Notes: generated by a model from the sequence alone, not told the origin. DNA of 42,966 bases from Patescibacteria group bacterium (GCA_004296925.1 SCVI01000050.1:1-42966), one strand, 5' to 3'; counted from the stretch's first letter, positions 1-8,623 are shown. Translations and numbers: made by a program.

Positions 1-241
1 CGTAAGGGCTCATAGTAGAAATTGCATTGGCTCCATTGCTACCAATATTTGTTTGTCGTATATCTGTAGTAATGAGTTGCGCCGCACGCCTTCCTTGCGA
101 AATTTGATTCATTGAACCAACCCCAAGAGTGTTTGCGCGATACAAAGAAATAGCAGAATCAGAGACAGCTACCATAACAAGCGTAATCATTCCTATTGCT
201 ACCACTACTTCAATGAGGGTCATTCCGCGTTTCATATTCAT
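1..241 (-). CDS. Type IV prepilin-like protein, partial (C-terminus outside window)
   Basis: The visible 80 residues begin MNMKRGMTLIEVVVAIGMI, a class III prepilin signal: a short basic leader, Gly at the processing site, then a hydrophobic helix with the conserved Glu at +5 of the mature protein (G|MTLIE). The prepilin peptidase would cut after the Gly, and the helix would pack into a pilus or pseudopilus core. The start ATG overlaps the stop of the upstream prepilin gene as ATGA, so translation is probably coupled. It is the last visible gene of the pilB-pilC-prepilin operon. The globular domain lies off the window, so major and minor pilin cannot be told apart. The family is clear; the exact subunit role is not. 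Confidence 0.85.
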   Translation of the reverse strand, partial: MNMKRGMTLIEVVVAIGMITLVMVAVSDSAISLYRANTLGVGSMNQISQGRRAAQLITTDIRQTNIGSNGANAISTMSPY

Positions 242-672
242 GGAGCGATGTAAGTAATTTCTGACACTGACTGAGCTATCTCTCTAAACGCCCAGGTAAC
301 TTTTACTCGAACCGACTTGTAATCTACCCCCGCACCGTTCGCCGGTTCATCTATATACACCACGTCGGTTTGAATATTAAAAGGAACATTATTTTTTGTA
401 ACGTCTTCAGACGAAAGTAGCGTGCCGCTCGGATTACCACCAACAATACCAACATCTCCGAACGAAAGTGAGCGAATATATTCAATCCTGTCTGTTGCTA
501 ATGCGGACGCACTTAAACGAGCCTTTGCACTCCACGAAACATCTGCAGAAACTTTATATACACCAAAAAACCCCACAAATACAACGAGCATAATAGAGGT
601 GGCAACCAACACCTCGATAAATGAAAAACCCCGAGAATGAGAGGTGCGAATACTCTGCAAAAATATCTCCAT
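238..672 (-). CDS. Type IV prepilin / pseudopilin
   Basis: A 144-aa protein with leader MEIFLQSIRTSHSRG followed by FSFIEVLVATSIMLVVFVGF, again a class III signal with Glu at +5. The rest is a short globular domain without cysteines. An in-frame Met further upstream (708) lies inside pilC. The Met at 672, one base after the pilC stop, gives a normal-length leader and is preferred. With the neighbouring prepilin it probably forms minor pilins that prime pilus assembly. It belongs to an operon with the ATPase PilB and platform protein PilC upstream. No cleavage peptidase (PilD) or retraction ATPase (PilT) is seen in this window. Confidence 0.85.
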   Translation of the reverse strand: MEIFLQSIRTSHSRGFSFIEVLVATSIMLVVFVGFFGVYKVSADVSWSAKARLSASALATDRIEYIRSLSFGDVGIVGGNPSGTLLSSEDVTKNNVPFNIQTDVVYIDEPANGAGVDYKSVRVKVTWAFREIAQSVSEITYIAP

Positions 673-673
673 T

Positions 674-1888
674 TTATATACTTCCCGATAATGAATAGAT
701 TGGTGCAATCATGGAGAGTGCAAAGAAAGCAACAAACACTCCAATAATAATCATCAAGAACGGCTCAATGATTGTTGAGAGATCTTTAGTTTGTCGCTCA
801 ACGGATTCTTCGTAAAATTCAGCTGTCTCTTTTAAGAGGTCTGAGAGTTTGCCGGTCTCTTCTCCAACGGCAATAATTTCAGTGATGAGCGGTGGGTACA
901 AATTAGGATGCTTGGCGAATGAAGATGAAAGCGTTGCCCCAGAAGTGAGATCAGCCTCTGCTTCTGCAAGTACTTTTTTGTAATGCACATTATTAAGTAC
1001 GTCACGCGTTATTTGAAGTGCCAAGACCATATCAACACCAGCACCAAAAAGTGAGGCGAGAGTTCGCGCAGTTCTTGCTGAATACACTTCCTTTACTAAA
1101 TTTCCGACAACCGGCAATTTAAGAAATAACAAATCAAAAACATCCTTGCCGGTTTGCGTGCGTATGATAAATAATACAGAAAATACGAAAGCAATTACTG
1201 CTCCAATAGAAAGGAGTGGGTGACCAATAAGAAATGCGCTTGTAGCAATCAGAAACAATGTGGTTGGTGGGAGCGATGTGTTTAGTTCACTAAACGTACT
1301 TGAAAGAGTAGGAACAACAAACACGAGCATCAACACCGCGATACCCACCATTGCCATAAGTACTAATGACGGGTAAATAAGAGCGCCTTTAATCTTTTTT
1401 TCTAGATTAGCAGCTCGCTCCATTTGAATAGATGCAACACGGAGTGACTCGGTGAGTGTGCCCGATTCTTCTCCTGCCCTCACCATAGAGACAAGGAGTG
1501 ACGAGAAAACAGAAGGATATGCACCTAGCACTGATGCGAGAGACTCCCCTTTCTTAACTCCATCAATTACTTCAACAAGAACATTCTTAAGGTGATTATT
1601 CTTGGTCTGTCTTTTCATAACCTCAAGCGCGCGCGAAATGGTAAGTCCTGCCTCAAGCATGGTTGCAAGGTTACGCGCAAGCATAGCTTTTTCATCAAGC
1701 GAAATTCCGGTGAACAAATCTGTTACGAACGCGAATGCGCGTGATGATTTCTCAGATTCTTCTACCACTGAAAGTACTCTGTCGCCTCTATCTCGCACTT
1801 CTCTATACACCGCAAAACGATCTGACACATCAAGAATGTCTATGTATGTATCATTATCTTTTGAAATTGCGCGTACTTTAAATTTCAT
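674..1888 (-). CDS. pilC: Type IV pilus inner-membrane platform protein PilC/GspF
   Basis: A 404-aa protein with the duplicated GspF/PilC architecture: two cytoplasmic T2SSF helical domains (about residues 70-190 and 275-395), each followed by membrane helices, with a further central hydrophobic pair (about 170-240). Typical signatures are LARNLATMLEAGLTISRAL in the first domain and ARTLASLFGAGVDMVLAL in the second, plus paired VRAGEESGTL and VGEETGKL segments. It anchors the assembly ATPase under the growing pilus and is thought to rotate pilin subunits out of the membrane. It starts 2 bp after the pilB stop and ends 1 bp before the first prepilin gene, so it is firmly in one operon. Length matches the family. 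Confidence 0.95.
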   Translation of the reverse strand: MKFKVRAISKDNDTYIDILDVSDRFAVYREVRDRGDRVLSVVEESEKSSRAFAFVTDLFTGISLDEKAMLARNLATMLEAGLTISRALEVMKRQTKNNHLKNVLVEVIDGVKKGESLASVLGAYPSVFSSLLVSMVRAGEESGTLTESLRVASIQMERAANLEKKIKGALIYPSLVLMAMVGIAVLMLVFVVPTLSSTFSELNTSLPPTTLFLIATSAFLIGHPLLSIGAVIAFVFSVLFIIRTQTGKDVFDLLFLKLPVVGNLVKEVYSARTARTLASLFGAGVDMVLALQITRDVLNNVHYKKVLAEAEADLTSGATLSSSFAKHPNLYPPLITEIIAVGEETGKLSDLLKETAEFYEESVERQTKDLSTIIEPFLMIIIGVFVAFFALSMIAPIYSLSGSI

Positions 1889-1890
1889 AT

Positions 1891-3627
1891 TTACTCTGCG
1901 ATTACACGTAGCACTTCTTCAATAGTAGTAACACCGGTTGCAGCTTTGAAGATTCCGTCTTCAATCATAGTAATCATACCTTCACGCTTTGCCTGTTGTT
2001 CTATTTCTTCAGCGGGCGCATTTTTAACAATGAGCTCGCGAATAGCATGCGTAATAGAAAGTACTTCGTTAATGCTAATGCGTCCCGCATATCCATCTGC
2101 GGTTTCGCCGCCTTCTTTGGGTTTGAAGAAAGGAATTTCTTTAAGCGTTGCATCTTTTTGTATTCCCTTCTCTTCACGAAGCACTGCAAGTACTCGCTCT
2201 ATATCAACTACTTTTGTTAATTCCTTAATTTCATCATCGGAAAGAAAATACTGTTCTCTATCGGACGCAAGCTTGCGCACCAATCTTTGACCCACAATGA
2301 CGCGAAGCGTAGAAACCAAAAGAAAACCTTCAGCGTGTAAATCGACGAGTCGAGGAATAGAAGCTGATGCAGAATTCGTGTGAAGAGTAGAAAGCACAAG
2401 GTGTCCTGTCAGCGCCGCGTTTACAGCGAGTGATGCAGTTTCACCATCTCGAATTTCTCCCACCATAATGATGTCAGGGTCTTGACGAACCAAAGAACGT
2501 AATCCGTTCGCAAATGTGAATCCAATATCAGCACGCACCTGTGTTTGGTTCACTCGTGGCATCTGGTACTCAATTGGATCTTCAATTGTAGAAATATTTA
2601 CCGAGGGGGTATTCACTATGTCGAGCACGGTATAAAGAGTTGTTGTTTTACCGCTACCTGTTGGACCAGTAACCAATAACATCCCTGTTGTTTGTTTAAT
2701 TGCTGCATGCACTTTTTCTAAACCGGTGCCGTGAAAACCAAGTCCTTCGAGTGTAAATCCTCCTGCCCCTTCTCGGAGTAATCGCATAACAGTTTTCTCA
2801 CCGAAGTACGTCGGAAGAGTAGAGACGCGGAAACTCACACGTTCAGTATCGGCCTCCATCTTGAAACGTCCATCTTGTGGAAGTCTTTTTTCATCGAGCT
2901 TCAATCCAGCAAGGATTTTAATTCTCGCCGTTACTCCCGGCACTACATTTTTAGGAAGCTCCATCGCATCATGCAAAATGCCATCAATGCGATAACGCAC
3001 CAACAACTTATCTTCCAGTGGCTCAATGTGCACGTCGGAAGCTCCTTGTGTAACTGCGTGACGAAGTAGCGTGTCTACAATCTTTACTACCGGCAAATCA
3101 TCAGCGAGTTTTTTTAATCCTTGTGCATCAAGATCTGGAGTATCGGTAAGATTTGCAGATGCGGTTTTTATAATGCTTCCAAACTCTTCTTTGAGTGACT
3201 TTTGATACTGGAGCAATACATTCTTTAGTGACGCGGTATCGGTGAGACGTGGCAAAATTTTGAGCCCCACTTTTTTCTTAATAAAGTTCAGCGCCTCAAG
3301 GTCGTTGGTGTAAAGCATTGCGACTTCAAGCGAATCAGCCGTTTTTTTATACGCCACTACATTGTGAGCCCTCGCGATTGGTTCTGGAATAAGTGAGAGT
3401 ACGGAAAAATCAATTTTCATCCCCGCGAGCGAAACAAACGGAATACCGAGAATGTGTGCACTCATTCGCCTTAGGTCATCTTCAGCTAACACACCTAGAG
3501 TTACGAGCGAATCGCTAAGCGGTGTTCCCTTTTCTCGTGCAAGTTTTTCTGCAGCCTCTACATCTTTTCGAGAAACCATTCCCGAATCAATAACAAAAGT
3601 CTTCAACTGTTGGTCAGTGACGCGCAT
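1891..3627 (-). CDS. pilB: Type IV pilus assembly ATPase PilB/GspE
   Basis: A 578-aa secretion-superfamily hexameric ATPase that powers pilus extension. The N-terminal MshEN/GspE-N domain covers about residues 1-150. The core has ASDVHIEP, Walker A GPTGSGKTT near residue 320, an Asp box around IEDPIEY, Walker B DPDIIMVGEIRD near 380, and the His box LSTLHTNSA. The tetracysteine zinc-binding loop usual in PilB/GspE after the QRLVRKL segment is absent: no Cys occurs there, only an acidic insert. It is the first gene of the pilus operon. The upstream 215 bp before the divergent gene at 3843 is AT-rich and would carry its promoter, which I could not place clearly. Confidence 0.95.
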   Translation of the reverse strand: MRVTDQQLKTFVIDSGMVSRKDVEAAEKLAREKGTPLSDSLVTLGVLAEDDLRRMSAHILGIPFVSLAGMKIDFSVLSLIPEPIARAHNVVAYKKTADSLEVAMLYTNDLEALNFIKKKVGLKILPRLTDTASLKNVLLQYQKSLKEEFGSIIKTASANLTDTPDLDAQGLKKLADDLPVVKIVDTLLRHAVTQGASDVHIEPLEDKLLVRYRIDGILHDAMELPKNVVPGVTARIKILAGLKLDEKRLPQDGRFKMEADTERVSFRVSTLPTYFGEKTVMRLLREGAGGFTLEGLGFHGTGLEKVHAAIKQTTGMLLVTGPTGSGKTTTLYTVLDIVNTPSVNISTIEDPIEYQMPRVNQTQVRADIGFTFANGLRSLVRQDPDIIMVGEIRDGETASLAVNAALTGHLVLSTLHTNSASASIPRLVDLHAEGFLLVSTLRVIVGQRLVRKLASDREQYFLSDDEIKELTKVVDIERVLAVLREEKGIQKDATLKEIPFFKPKEGGETADGYAGRISINEVLSITHAIRELIVKNAPAEEIEQQAKREGMITMIEDGIFKAATGVTTIEEVLRVIAE

Positions 3628-3767
3628 GCTTCATTAAGAGTAACATCGCTATGAGAACTTTAAATTTTTGTTTCTAAAATTTGTGGGAAGAAAAATTACA
3701 AAAGAAAATTTGCGTCTCGCAGTTTTTCTGTTAAAAACCAGTAAGGAAATGCCTAAAGAAGTGGTGC

Positions 3768-3796
3768 TTGACAGAGACTTTTGAATGTAGTACCAT
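3768..3796 (+). promoter_or_regulatory. Sigma-70 type promoter
   Basis: TTGACA (3768-3773), a 17-bp spacer and TACCAT (3791-3796). A start near 3803 gives a 40-nt AT-rich leader to the ATG at 3843. No Shine-Dalgarno is visible before that ATG. Confidence 0.65.
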
Positions 3797-3842
3797 CCAT
3801 AAATTAAACGTTTAGGAAATTATTGAATTAAGTTACATTTTT

Positions 3843-4202
3843 ATGGCATTTGACGGAACAATCGAAGGCGTAACACGACAATTTGAAGGTGGTTCACGTA
3901 CAGCAAACTTGGTTTCTAATCCGAAAACTGAAGCGTTACGGGTTCCTGTCACCTTAAATAACTTAGCTGGTGCAGATACTGCCCCTAAGGTGCAGAATGT
4001 TGCACTTTTACCAACAATCATAGAAGGAGGCGCTGGTTTGCTACAGGCGAATACTGATATGCTTGCTGATACGGCCAACGGAATTGGATATCACGGAAGA
4101 ACCCTAATCGCCGACACAATCGTATTTTTTGGATTAGTTTTTGCAGGTAAAGGGTGGAGAGCTATAAAAAACCTTTTTAGGGGCGATCGAGATCACTACT
4201 AA
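3843..4202 (+). CDS. Hypothetical small membrane-associated protein
   Basis: A 119-aa protein that I do not recognise. The N-terminal two thirds is polar, with no signal peptide. One hydrophobic segment near the C-terminus (about residues 88-104, TLIADTIVFFGLVFAGKGW) could be a single membrane helix, followed by a basic tail. It has its own consensus-like promoter and lies divergent to the pilus operon. The spacing leaves it as a single-gene unit before nusA. The coding call rests on the promoter, the ORF length and a clean AT-rich start context; nothing points to a function. Confidence 0.6.
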   Translation: MAFDGTIEGVTRQFEGGSRTANLVSNPKTEALRVPVTLNNLAGADTAPKVQNVALLPTIIEGGAGLLQANTDMLADTANGIGYHGRTLIADTIVFFGLVFAGKGWRAIKNLFRGDRDHY

Positions 4203-4237
4203 AACTCTCCGCAGGATTTTGACCACTTTAGCTTCAA

Positions 4238-4266
4238 TTGACAGTTTCCTCTCTCCACGTTATACT
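4238..4266 (+). promoter_or_regulatory. Consensus promoter upstream of nusA
   Basis: A perfect TTGACA (4238-4243), exactly 17 bp, then TATACT (4261-4266): the best sigma-70 promoter seen in the window. Predicted start is about 4273, only ~16 nt before the terminator-like hairpin at 4289-4314 and ~96 nt before the nusA ATG. Confidence 0.85.
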
Positions 4267-4288
4267 TTTTAAGTCAGTTTCCCTTATG

Positions 4289-4314
4289 GGTCCGCGTAGC
4301 GGGCCTCTTTTTTT
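4289..4314 (+). terminator. Terminator-like hairpin in the nusA leader (possible attenuator)
   Basis: A 7-bp stem (GGTCCGC / GCGGGCC with one G-T pair), a 3-nt loop, then a T-rich tract C-T7. It lies downstream of the nusA promoter rather than between the upstream gene and that promoter, so it would act on nusA transcription itself. Confidence 0.7.
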
Positions 4315-4368
4315 GGAAAATTGAGCTTAGAATACCTAAAATTCCATACTAAATAACCTAAAAACAAC

Positions 4369-5646
4369 ATGTTTGACCTAAAAACAATAAACCTCGTTAT
4401 AGACCAACTCTCAGAAGAGAGAGGTATTCCTCGCGAGAAAATGATAGAAGCCATTGAAGGCGCTCTTGCGACAGCTTATAAACGTGAGTACGGGAAGCGC
4501 GATCAAATAGTTCGTGCTAATTTCGACATGTCTACAGGTTCAGTCGACTTCTTTCAGGTGAAAGTAGTGGTTGATCCCTCGGAAGTCCGTATGGATGAAC
4601 CGATTGAGGGACAGAAAGTAGATGAGGCAGATGAGCGCCCTCACTACAACGAAGAGCGTTTTCTCTTTGTAGAAGATGCAAAACGTATTAAAAGAGACGT
4701 TGCTGTTGGCGATGAACTTGTTTTTCCACTCGAACAAAAGACTGACTTCGGACGTATTGCCGCTCAAACCGCAAAACAGGTCATTATGCAGAAAATCCGT
4801 GAAGCAGAACGTGCTTCCGTCGTAGACGAGTACGGAGGAAAGGAGGGAGACATCGTGCACGGCATTGTGCAACGCATTGAACGCGGAAACTTATATGTAG
4901 ACCTTGGGCGTGCAACGGGCATTATGCCGTACCACGAACAAATCCCAGGAGAACGCTACCGTGCAGGGGAACGTGTTCGCGCATACCTCTTTTCAGTAGA
5001 AGAAGGAGCGCGAGGAGTATTCTTGCGCCTATCCCGTGCGCATCCAAAGTTTTTGGAAAAACTTTTTGAACTCGAAGTTCCTGAAATCGCAAACGGCACC
5101 GTCATTATTAAAGCGGTTGCTCGTGAAGCTGGTGGACGCTCAAAAATTGCAGTATCTGCAAGTGATGATCGTATTGATCCAGTGGGAGCTCTCGTGGGTC
5201 AGAGAGGTGTTCGTGTTTCTACCGTTATGAGCGAGCTCGGAGGTGAACGCATCGACATTATTGAATGGTCAGAAGAACCGGTGCAATTTATTGAAGACGC
5301 GCTTTCTCCAGCAACGGTCCTTTCGGTTGAACTTAATGAAGAAGAACACCGTGCGTCAGCTGAAGTGTCTGCTGATCAGCAATCGCTCGCCATTGGCCGT
5401 GGGGGTCAAAATGTGCGCCTCGCTGCAAAGCTCACTGGTTGGTCAATCGACATTCGCCCAGTTGGCGGAGTAGCTGAAGAAGTGACAGAAGAAACAGAAG
5501 TTCCTGAAAAAACAACTACTCCTGAAACAATCCCTACGGAGGAATCAGTCAAAACGGAAGAAACAGAAGTCGTTGAAGAAGCGCCCGCAGAGGAAAAAAC
5601 ATCTGATACTGTAGAAACAGTTGAAGAAACTGGAGAAAAGAAATAA
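4369..5646 (+). CDS. nusA: Transcription termination/antitermination factor NusA
   Basis: A 425-aa protein with the NusA order: N-terminal RNA polymerase-binding domain (about 1-150), S1 domain (about 159-230, starting GDIVHGIVQRIERGNLYVDLG), KH1 (about 242-304, with LVGQRGVRVSTVMSELGGERIDII) and KH2 (about 314-364, with SLAIGRGGQNVRLAAKLTGW). A Glu/Thr-rich acidic tail (365-425) replaces the C-terminal AR repeats of E. coli. NusA binds the RNA exit region of RNA polymerase and modulates pausing, intrinsic termination and antitermination. It is not in the usual rimP-nusA-infB operon here; it has its own promoter and leader hairpin and is followed 25 bp later by ppa. The hairpin position suggests autoregulation (inference). 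Confidence 0.96.
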   Translation: MFDLKTINLVIDQLSEERGIPREKMIEAIEGALATAYKREYGKRDQIVRANFDMSTGSVDFFQVKVVVDPSEVRMDEPIEGQKVDEADERPHYNEERFLFVEDAKRIKRDVAVGDELVFPLEQKTDFGRIAAQTAKQVIMQKIREAERASVVDEYGGKEGDIVHGIVQRIERGNLYVDLGRATGIMPYHEQIPGERYRAGERVRAYLFSVEEGARGVFLRLSRAHPKFLEKLFELEVPEIANGTVIIKAVAREAGGRSKIAVSASDDRIDPVGALVGQRGVRVSTVMSELGGERIDIIEWSEEPVQFIEDALSPATVLSVELNEEEHRASAEVSADQQSLAIGRGGQNVRLAAKLTGWSIDIRPVGGVAEEVTEETEVPEKTTTPETIPTEESVKTEETEVVEEAPAEEKTSDTVETVEETGEKK

Positions 5647-5671
5647 ATTTTAATTACTAACTATAATATCT

Positions 5672-6202
5672 ATGAACCTTTGGCACGACATAGAACCAGG
5701 CGTCAGAGATGAAATTAACGTTATCATTGAGACGCCTCGTGGTTCACATAATAAATACGAAATCGATAAAGAGACTGGTCTTATCAAGCTCGACCGCGCA
5801 AACTATGGGTCTGCTCCGTATCCTTTTGACTATGGATTCGTACCGAAAACATATTGGGAAGATGGTGATGCGCTAGATGTCATATTGCTCTCAACATTCC
5901 CAGTCCATCCAGGTATTCTTGTGGCAGCTCGACCAATCGCCTTAATGGAAATGACAGATGACGGCGACCCTGATTCTAAAATTATTGCAGTTCCTGCAAA
6001 AGATCGCCGATGGGATGATGTGCAAGATGTCACTGACCTCAGAAAACACAATCTCACTGAGTACAAACATTTCTTTGAGACACTCAAACAACTAAAAGCA
6101 ACTCCTGCAGTAGTGACCGTGCACGGTTTCAAAGGTGCCAACGAGGCTAAAGATGCCTTTGACCACGGCATTGAGCTCTACAAAAAAGAATTCAACAAAT
6201 AA
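5672..6202 (+). CDS. ppa: Inorganic pyrophosphatase (family I)
   Basis: A 176-aa cytoplasmic enzyme that hydrolyses pyrophosphate to phosphate, pulling biosynthetic reactions forward. Family I signature residues are visible: KYEIDKETG, the YPFDYGFVPKTYWEDGDALDVI stretch (about residues 50-69) with the metal-binding Asp cluster of the DGDALD motif, and KDRRWDD. Length matches the bacterial hexameric form. The start ATG is preceded by an AT-rich stretch (ATAATATCT), with no strong Shine-Dalgarno. It lies 25 bp after nusA and ahead of a strong intrinsic terminator, so nusA-ppa is probably one transcript. Confidence 0.97.
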   Translation: MNLWHDIEPGVRDEINVIIETPRGSHNKYEIDKETGLIKLDRANYGSAPYPFDYGFVPKTYWEDGDALDVILLSTFPVHPGILVAARPIALMEMTDDGDPDSKIIAVPAKDRRWDDVQDVTDLRKHNLTEYKHFFETLKQLKATPAVVTVHGFKGANEAKDAFDHGIELYKKEFNK

Positions 6203-6204
6203 CA

Positions 6205-6234
6205 CTAAAAACCCGCCTGTAGGCGGGTTTTTAG
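6205..6234 (+). terminator. Intrinsic terminator after ppa
   Basis: Stem CTAAAAACCCGCC / GGCGGGTTTTTAG around a TGTA loop, flanked by A and T runs. It is near-symmetrical and could work in both directions. Confidence 0.92.
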
Positions 6235-6335
6235 TTACCAACCTCTAAACATATAAAAAGAATTCCATCTTATATACTGTAAGTAAGGCGTACAAAGCGC
6301 GTCTTATCTAAGCTTAGTACTATAATTAATTGAAT

Positions 6336-7109
6336 ATGAAGCATCTATATAAAATAAGTGCTGTTGCTATTGCCTTTGCACTCTTTGCGGGCATTACTTC
6401 AGTAGCACTAGCAGAAGAAACAAACCGAACAGAAACACGTAAGCCAATTATTCCAAGAATATTCCCGGCAACTTCTCCAAAGGAAATGCGCGATGCGAAT
6501 CAGAAAACTGACCCAGCGGCTGGATACACTGATCCTGTACGTCCAGGAAAACCAAATGATGTACGACCCGACATTCAAAATAGACCAGGAGACGGTTCTG
6601 GTGCATTTCAAAATCGTGCTTCAACAACGGTAGGCGCAGGAGTCAGAGAGAAAATGGACAATCGTTTGCAAAACGTAAAAGATCGAATGGGTTCTACCAC
6701 CGGTCAAAACCGAGCAGAGGACCGAGTAAAAATGGCCATGAAACACATGGCGGAGCTTGTACTCGTGCACATCGACAGGATGGAGAAAATGATTGTGCGA
6801 ATAGAATCTCGTGCAACCAAGCTCGATGAATTAGGTGGAAACACCGCGCCAGCAAGAGCAGATTTGGCATCAGCGCGTTCAGAACTTGCGCTCGCACGAG
6901 CTGATTTATCAACCATCCAAGCGGGAGCAGTGAGCATACGAAACGCCCCAAACATGGCAGCGGTGAGTGAAGCTCTTAGCCCTATCAAAGGTGCCATAAA
7001 GAGCGCACGGGAACACCTGAAAAATGCTCGTCAATTTATGGGTGAAGCAATGAAAAAACTTGTAGAAGTTAAAAAGACGGTTCGCGCAGATGATTCTGAA
7101 ACGAACTAG
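6336..7109 (+). CDS. Secreted helical protein of unknown function
   Basis: A 257-aa protein with a Sec signal peptide (MKHLYKISAVAIAFALFAGITSVALA|EE), then a Pro/Arg/Asn-rich disordered stretch to about residue 125. After that comes an Ala/Met/Lys-rich helical region (about 130-250) with heptad-like runs such as ARADLASARSELALARADL. A TTG six bases upstream is in frame, but the ATG at 6336 sits 9 nt after a TATAAT box (6321-6326) and starts the cleanest signal peptide. I do not recognise the family; the helical part loosely resembles DUF5667-type envelope proteins. It is followed 31 bp later by a membrane-anchored protein in the same unit. Confidence 0.75.
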   Translation: MKHLYKISAVAIAFALFAGITSVALAEETNRTETRKPIIPRIFPATSPKEMRDANQKTDPAAGYTDPVRPGKPNDVRPDIQNRPGDGSGAFQNRASTTVGAGVREKMDNRLQNVKDRMGSTTGQNRAEDRVKMAMKHMAELVLVHIDRMEKMIVRIESRATKLDELGGNTAPARADLASARSELALARADLSTIQAGAVSIRNAPNMAAVSEALSPIKGAIKSAREHLKNARQFMGEAMKKLVEVKKTVRADDSETN

Positions 7110-7140
7110 TCTTAAAAATTATTCGAACTAACTAAAAACC

Positions 7141-7482
7141 ATGGACACAAACGAATCAGCGCAAAATCCTACTCCAACAGCGCCAGTAATGCCAATAACC
7201 CCTGAAAAATCTGTTACTAAAACCATTACCCCAATTGCAGTGATTGCAATCATCATTGCAATTCTTGCGGTTGGTGGATGGTACTTCCTAAGTCGTGATC
7301 TTGGGCTCTCAAGCTACACGCCAGCAACATCGGTTGACGAACTCCAGTCATCTGACGATCCTGCAATACAAGCAGCAATGTCGCAAAGCACTGCAGATGA
7401 CCTAGATAGCATCCAAGCAGATCTCGATGCAACTGATTTTTCAGGTATCGATAGCGCTTCAATAGACGCGGGCGCTCAATAA
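7141..7482 (+). CDS. Small membrane-anchored protein, unknown function
   Basis: A 113-aa protein with a Pro/Thr-rich N-terminus, one transmembrane helix (about residues 30-50, ITPIAVIAIIIAILAVGGWYFL) and an acidic Ser/Asp/Ala-rich C-terminal tail (DDLDSIQADLDATDFSGIDS). The acidic tail is probably outside the membrane. It lies in an apparent two-gene unit with the secreted helical protein upstream and ends before a strong terminator. I recognise no domain; it could interact with the helical partner or with cations at the envelope, but that is a guess. Confidence 0.7.
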   Translation: MDTNESAQNPTPTAPVMPITPEKSVTKTITPIAVIAIIIAILAVGGWYFLSRDLGLSSYTPATSVDELQSSDDPAIQAAMSQSTADDLDSIQADLDATDFSGIDSASIDAGAQ

Positions 7483-7491
7483 AACGCGACT

Positions 7492-7539
7492 CGCTTTAAA
7501 AACCCTGCCCCCGTGGCAGGGTTTTTTGATTTAAAGCGC
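7492..7539 (+). terminator. Extended intrinsic terminator
   Basis: Inner stem AACCCTGCC (7501-7509) / GGCAGGGTT (7515-7523), then a T run. An outer pair CGCTTTAAA / TTTAAAGCG extends the palindrome to about 48 bp. It separates the envelope pair from the trigger-factor gene. Confidence 0.9.
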
Positions 7540-7561
7540 GAATAGTATAGGATAGAACCTT

Positions 7562-8611
7562 ATGGCAACAACAAAAAGTAAACAAAAAAATGCAGAAGTT
7601 TTAATCGCAGGCACACTCCCTAAAGAAAGCGTGTTAGAAATGGTGCAAAAGACACTAGCAAGAATCCATCGAGAAATAGAGCTTCCAGGATTCCGCAAAG
7701 GAAAAGCTTCTATAGAAAAGGTGCGCGAATACGTGGGCGAAAAAGCTCTTTGGAAAGAGGCCTCCGAAGCAGCACTCAAAAACCAAGTCGAAGAAATTCT
7801 CAAAGAACACGAGGTCATGCCTATCATGCCGGTATCAGCATCCCTCAAAGCATCAGATGTCGATACTGACGTCCCTTTTGAAATCATTGCAGTGGTAGCG
7901 CCAACGTGTGTAATAAAGGAGTTTAAAGAAATCGCGAAGAAAGCGGAACACTCACTCCCAAAAATGGATGAGGTGAAAGAACAAGAAGCAGCTCTCCAAG
8001 CACTACGCACACAAGCTCGCTCAATGACACAATCAACCGGCGAACCGGAAGTCCTCCTCACAGACGATGAAGCCAAGAAGCTTGGTTTTGAGAATTCAAT
8101 TGCGGTAGAACATTTTTTGAAAGAAGAGTCAGAACGTGCCGTAAAAGAAAGAGAGCTTCAAAAAAAACGAGCAGCTATAGCAGAAGCGCTTATACAGAAA
8201 GCAGAGTGTGACATCCCACGCATAATGGTTTCTGACGAAGCGAGGGCGCTCGTTGATGCAACGAAACGCGATGTCGCAGCTCAAGGACTTCCCTTCAACG
8301 AATACTTGGCACGCATTGGTAAAACTGAAGAACAAATACAAAAAGAATTGGAAGTTCCCGCTGAAAAGAGAGTCGCTCTCGATTTAATTTTTGGTGAAAT
8401 TGCACGTTCCGAGAAAATCGTTGGAGATGAAAAAGAGGAAGAACGTCTTTCGCATGCACTCGTGGAACAAGGAGTTGACCATGAAAGAGCACACCAGTAT
8501 GTCCGTGCAACGGTAATGCGAGAGAAGGTATGGGAACTCCTCGGCGCTCCGGCAATCTCAAAAATGCCAGTAGAGCCTGATGAACAGATAGTTGAAGAGC
8601 CTACAAAATAA
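7562..8611 (+). CDS. tig: Trigger factor-like chaperone lacking the PPIase domain
   Basis: A 349-aa protein. The N-terminal ribosome-binding domain has the signature LPGFRKGKAS at residues 41-50 (family: GFRxGKxP). The C-terminal half is a charged helical chaperone arm, with the IPRIMVSDEARAL segment typical of the trigger-factor C-domain. The FKBP-type PPIase domain normally found around residues 150-245 is missing; the two halves are joined directly by an ALQALRTQARSM linker, which explains the short length (usual about 430). It binds nascent chains at the ribosome exit. It sits 52 bp upstream of clpP, the conserved tig-clpP arrangement linking folding and degradation. A TAGGAT box ends 8 nt before the ATG. 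Confidence 0.88.
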   Translation: MATTKSKQKNAEVLIAGTLPKESVLEMVQKTLARIHREIELPGFRKGKASIEKVREYVGEKALWKEASEAALKNQVEEILKEHEVMPIMPVSASLKASDVDTDVPFEIIAVVAPTCVIKEFKEIAKKAEHSLPKMDEVKEQEAALQALRTQARSMTQSTGEPEVLLTDDEAKKLGFENSIAVEHFLKEESERAVKERELQKKRAAIAEALIQKAECDIPRIMVSDEARALVDATKRDVAAQGLPFNEYLARIGKTEEQIQKELEVPAEKRVALDLIFGEIARSEKIVGDEKEEERLSHALVEQGVDHERAHQYVRATVMREKVWELLGAPAISKMPVEPDEQIVEEPTK

Positions 8612-8623
8612 TAAACCTCCACC

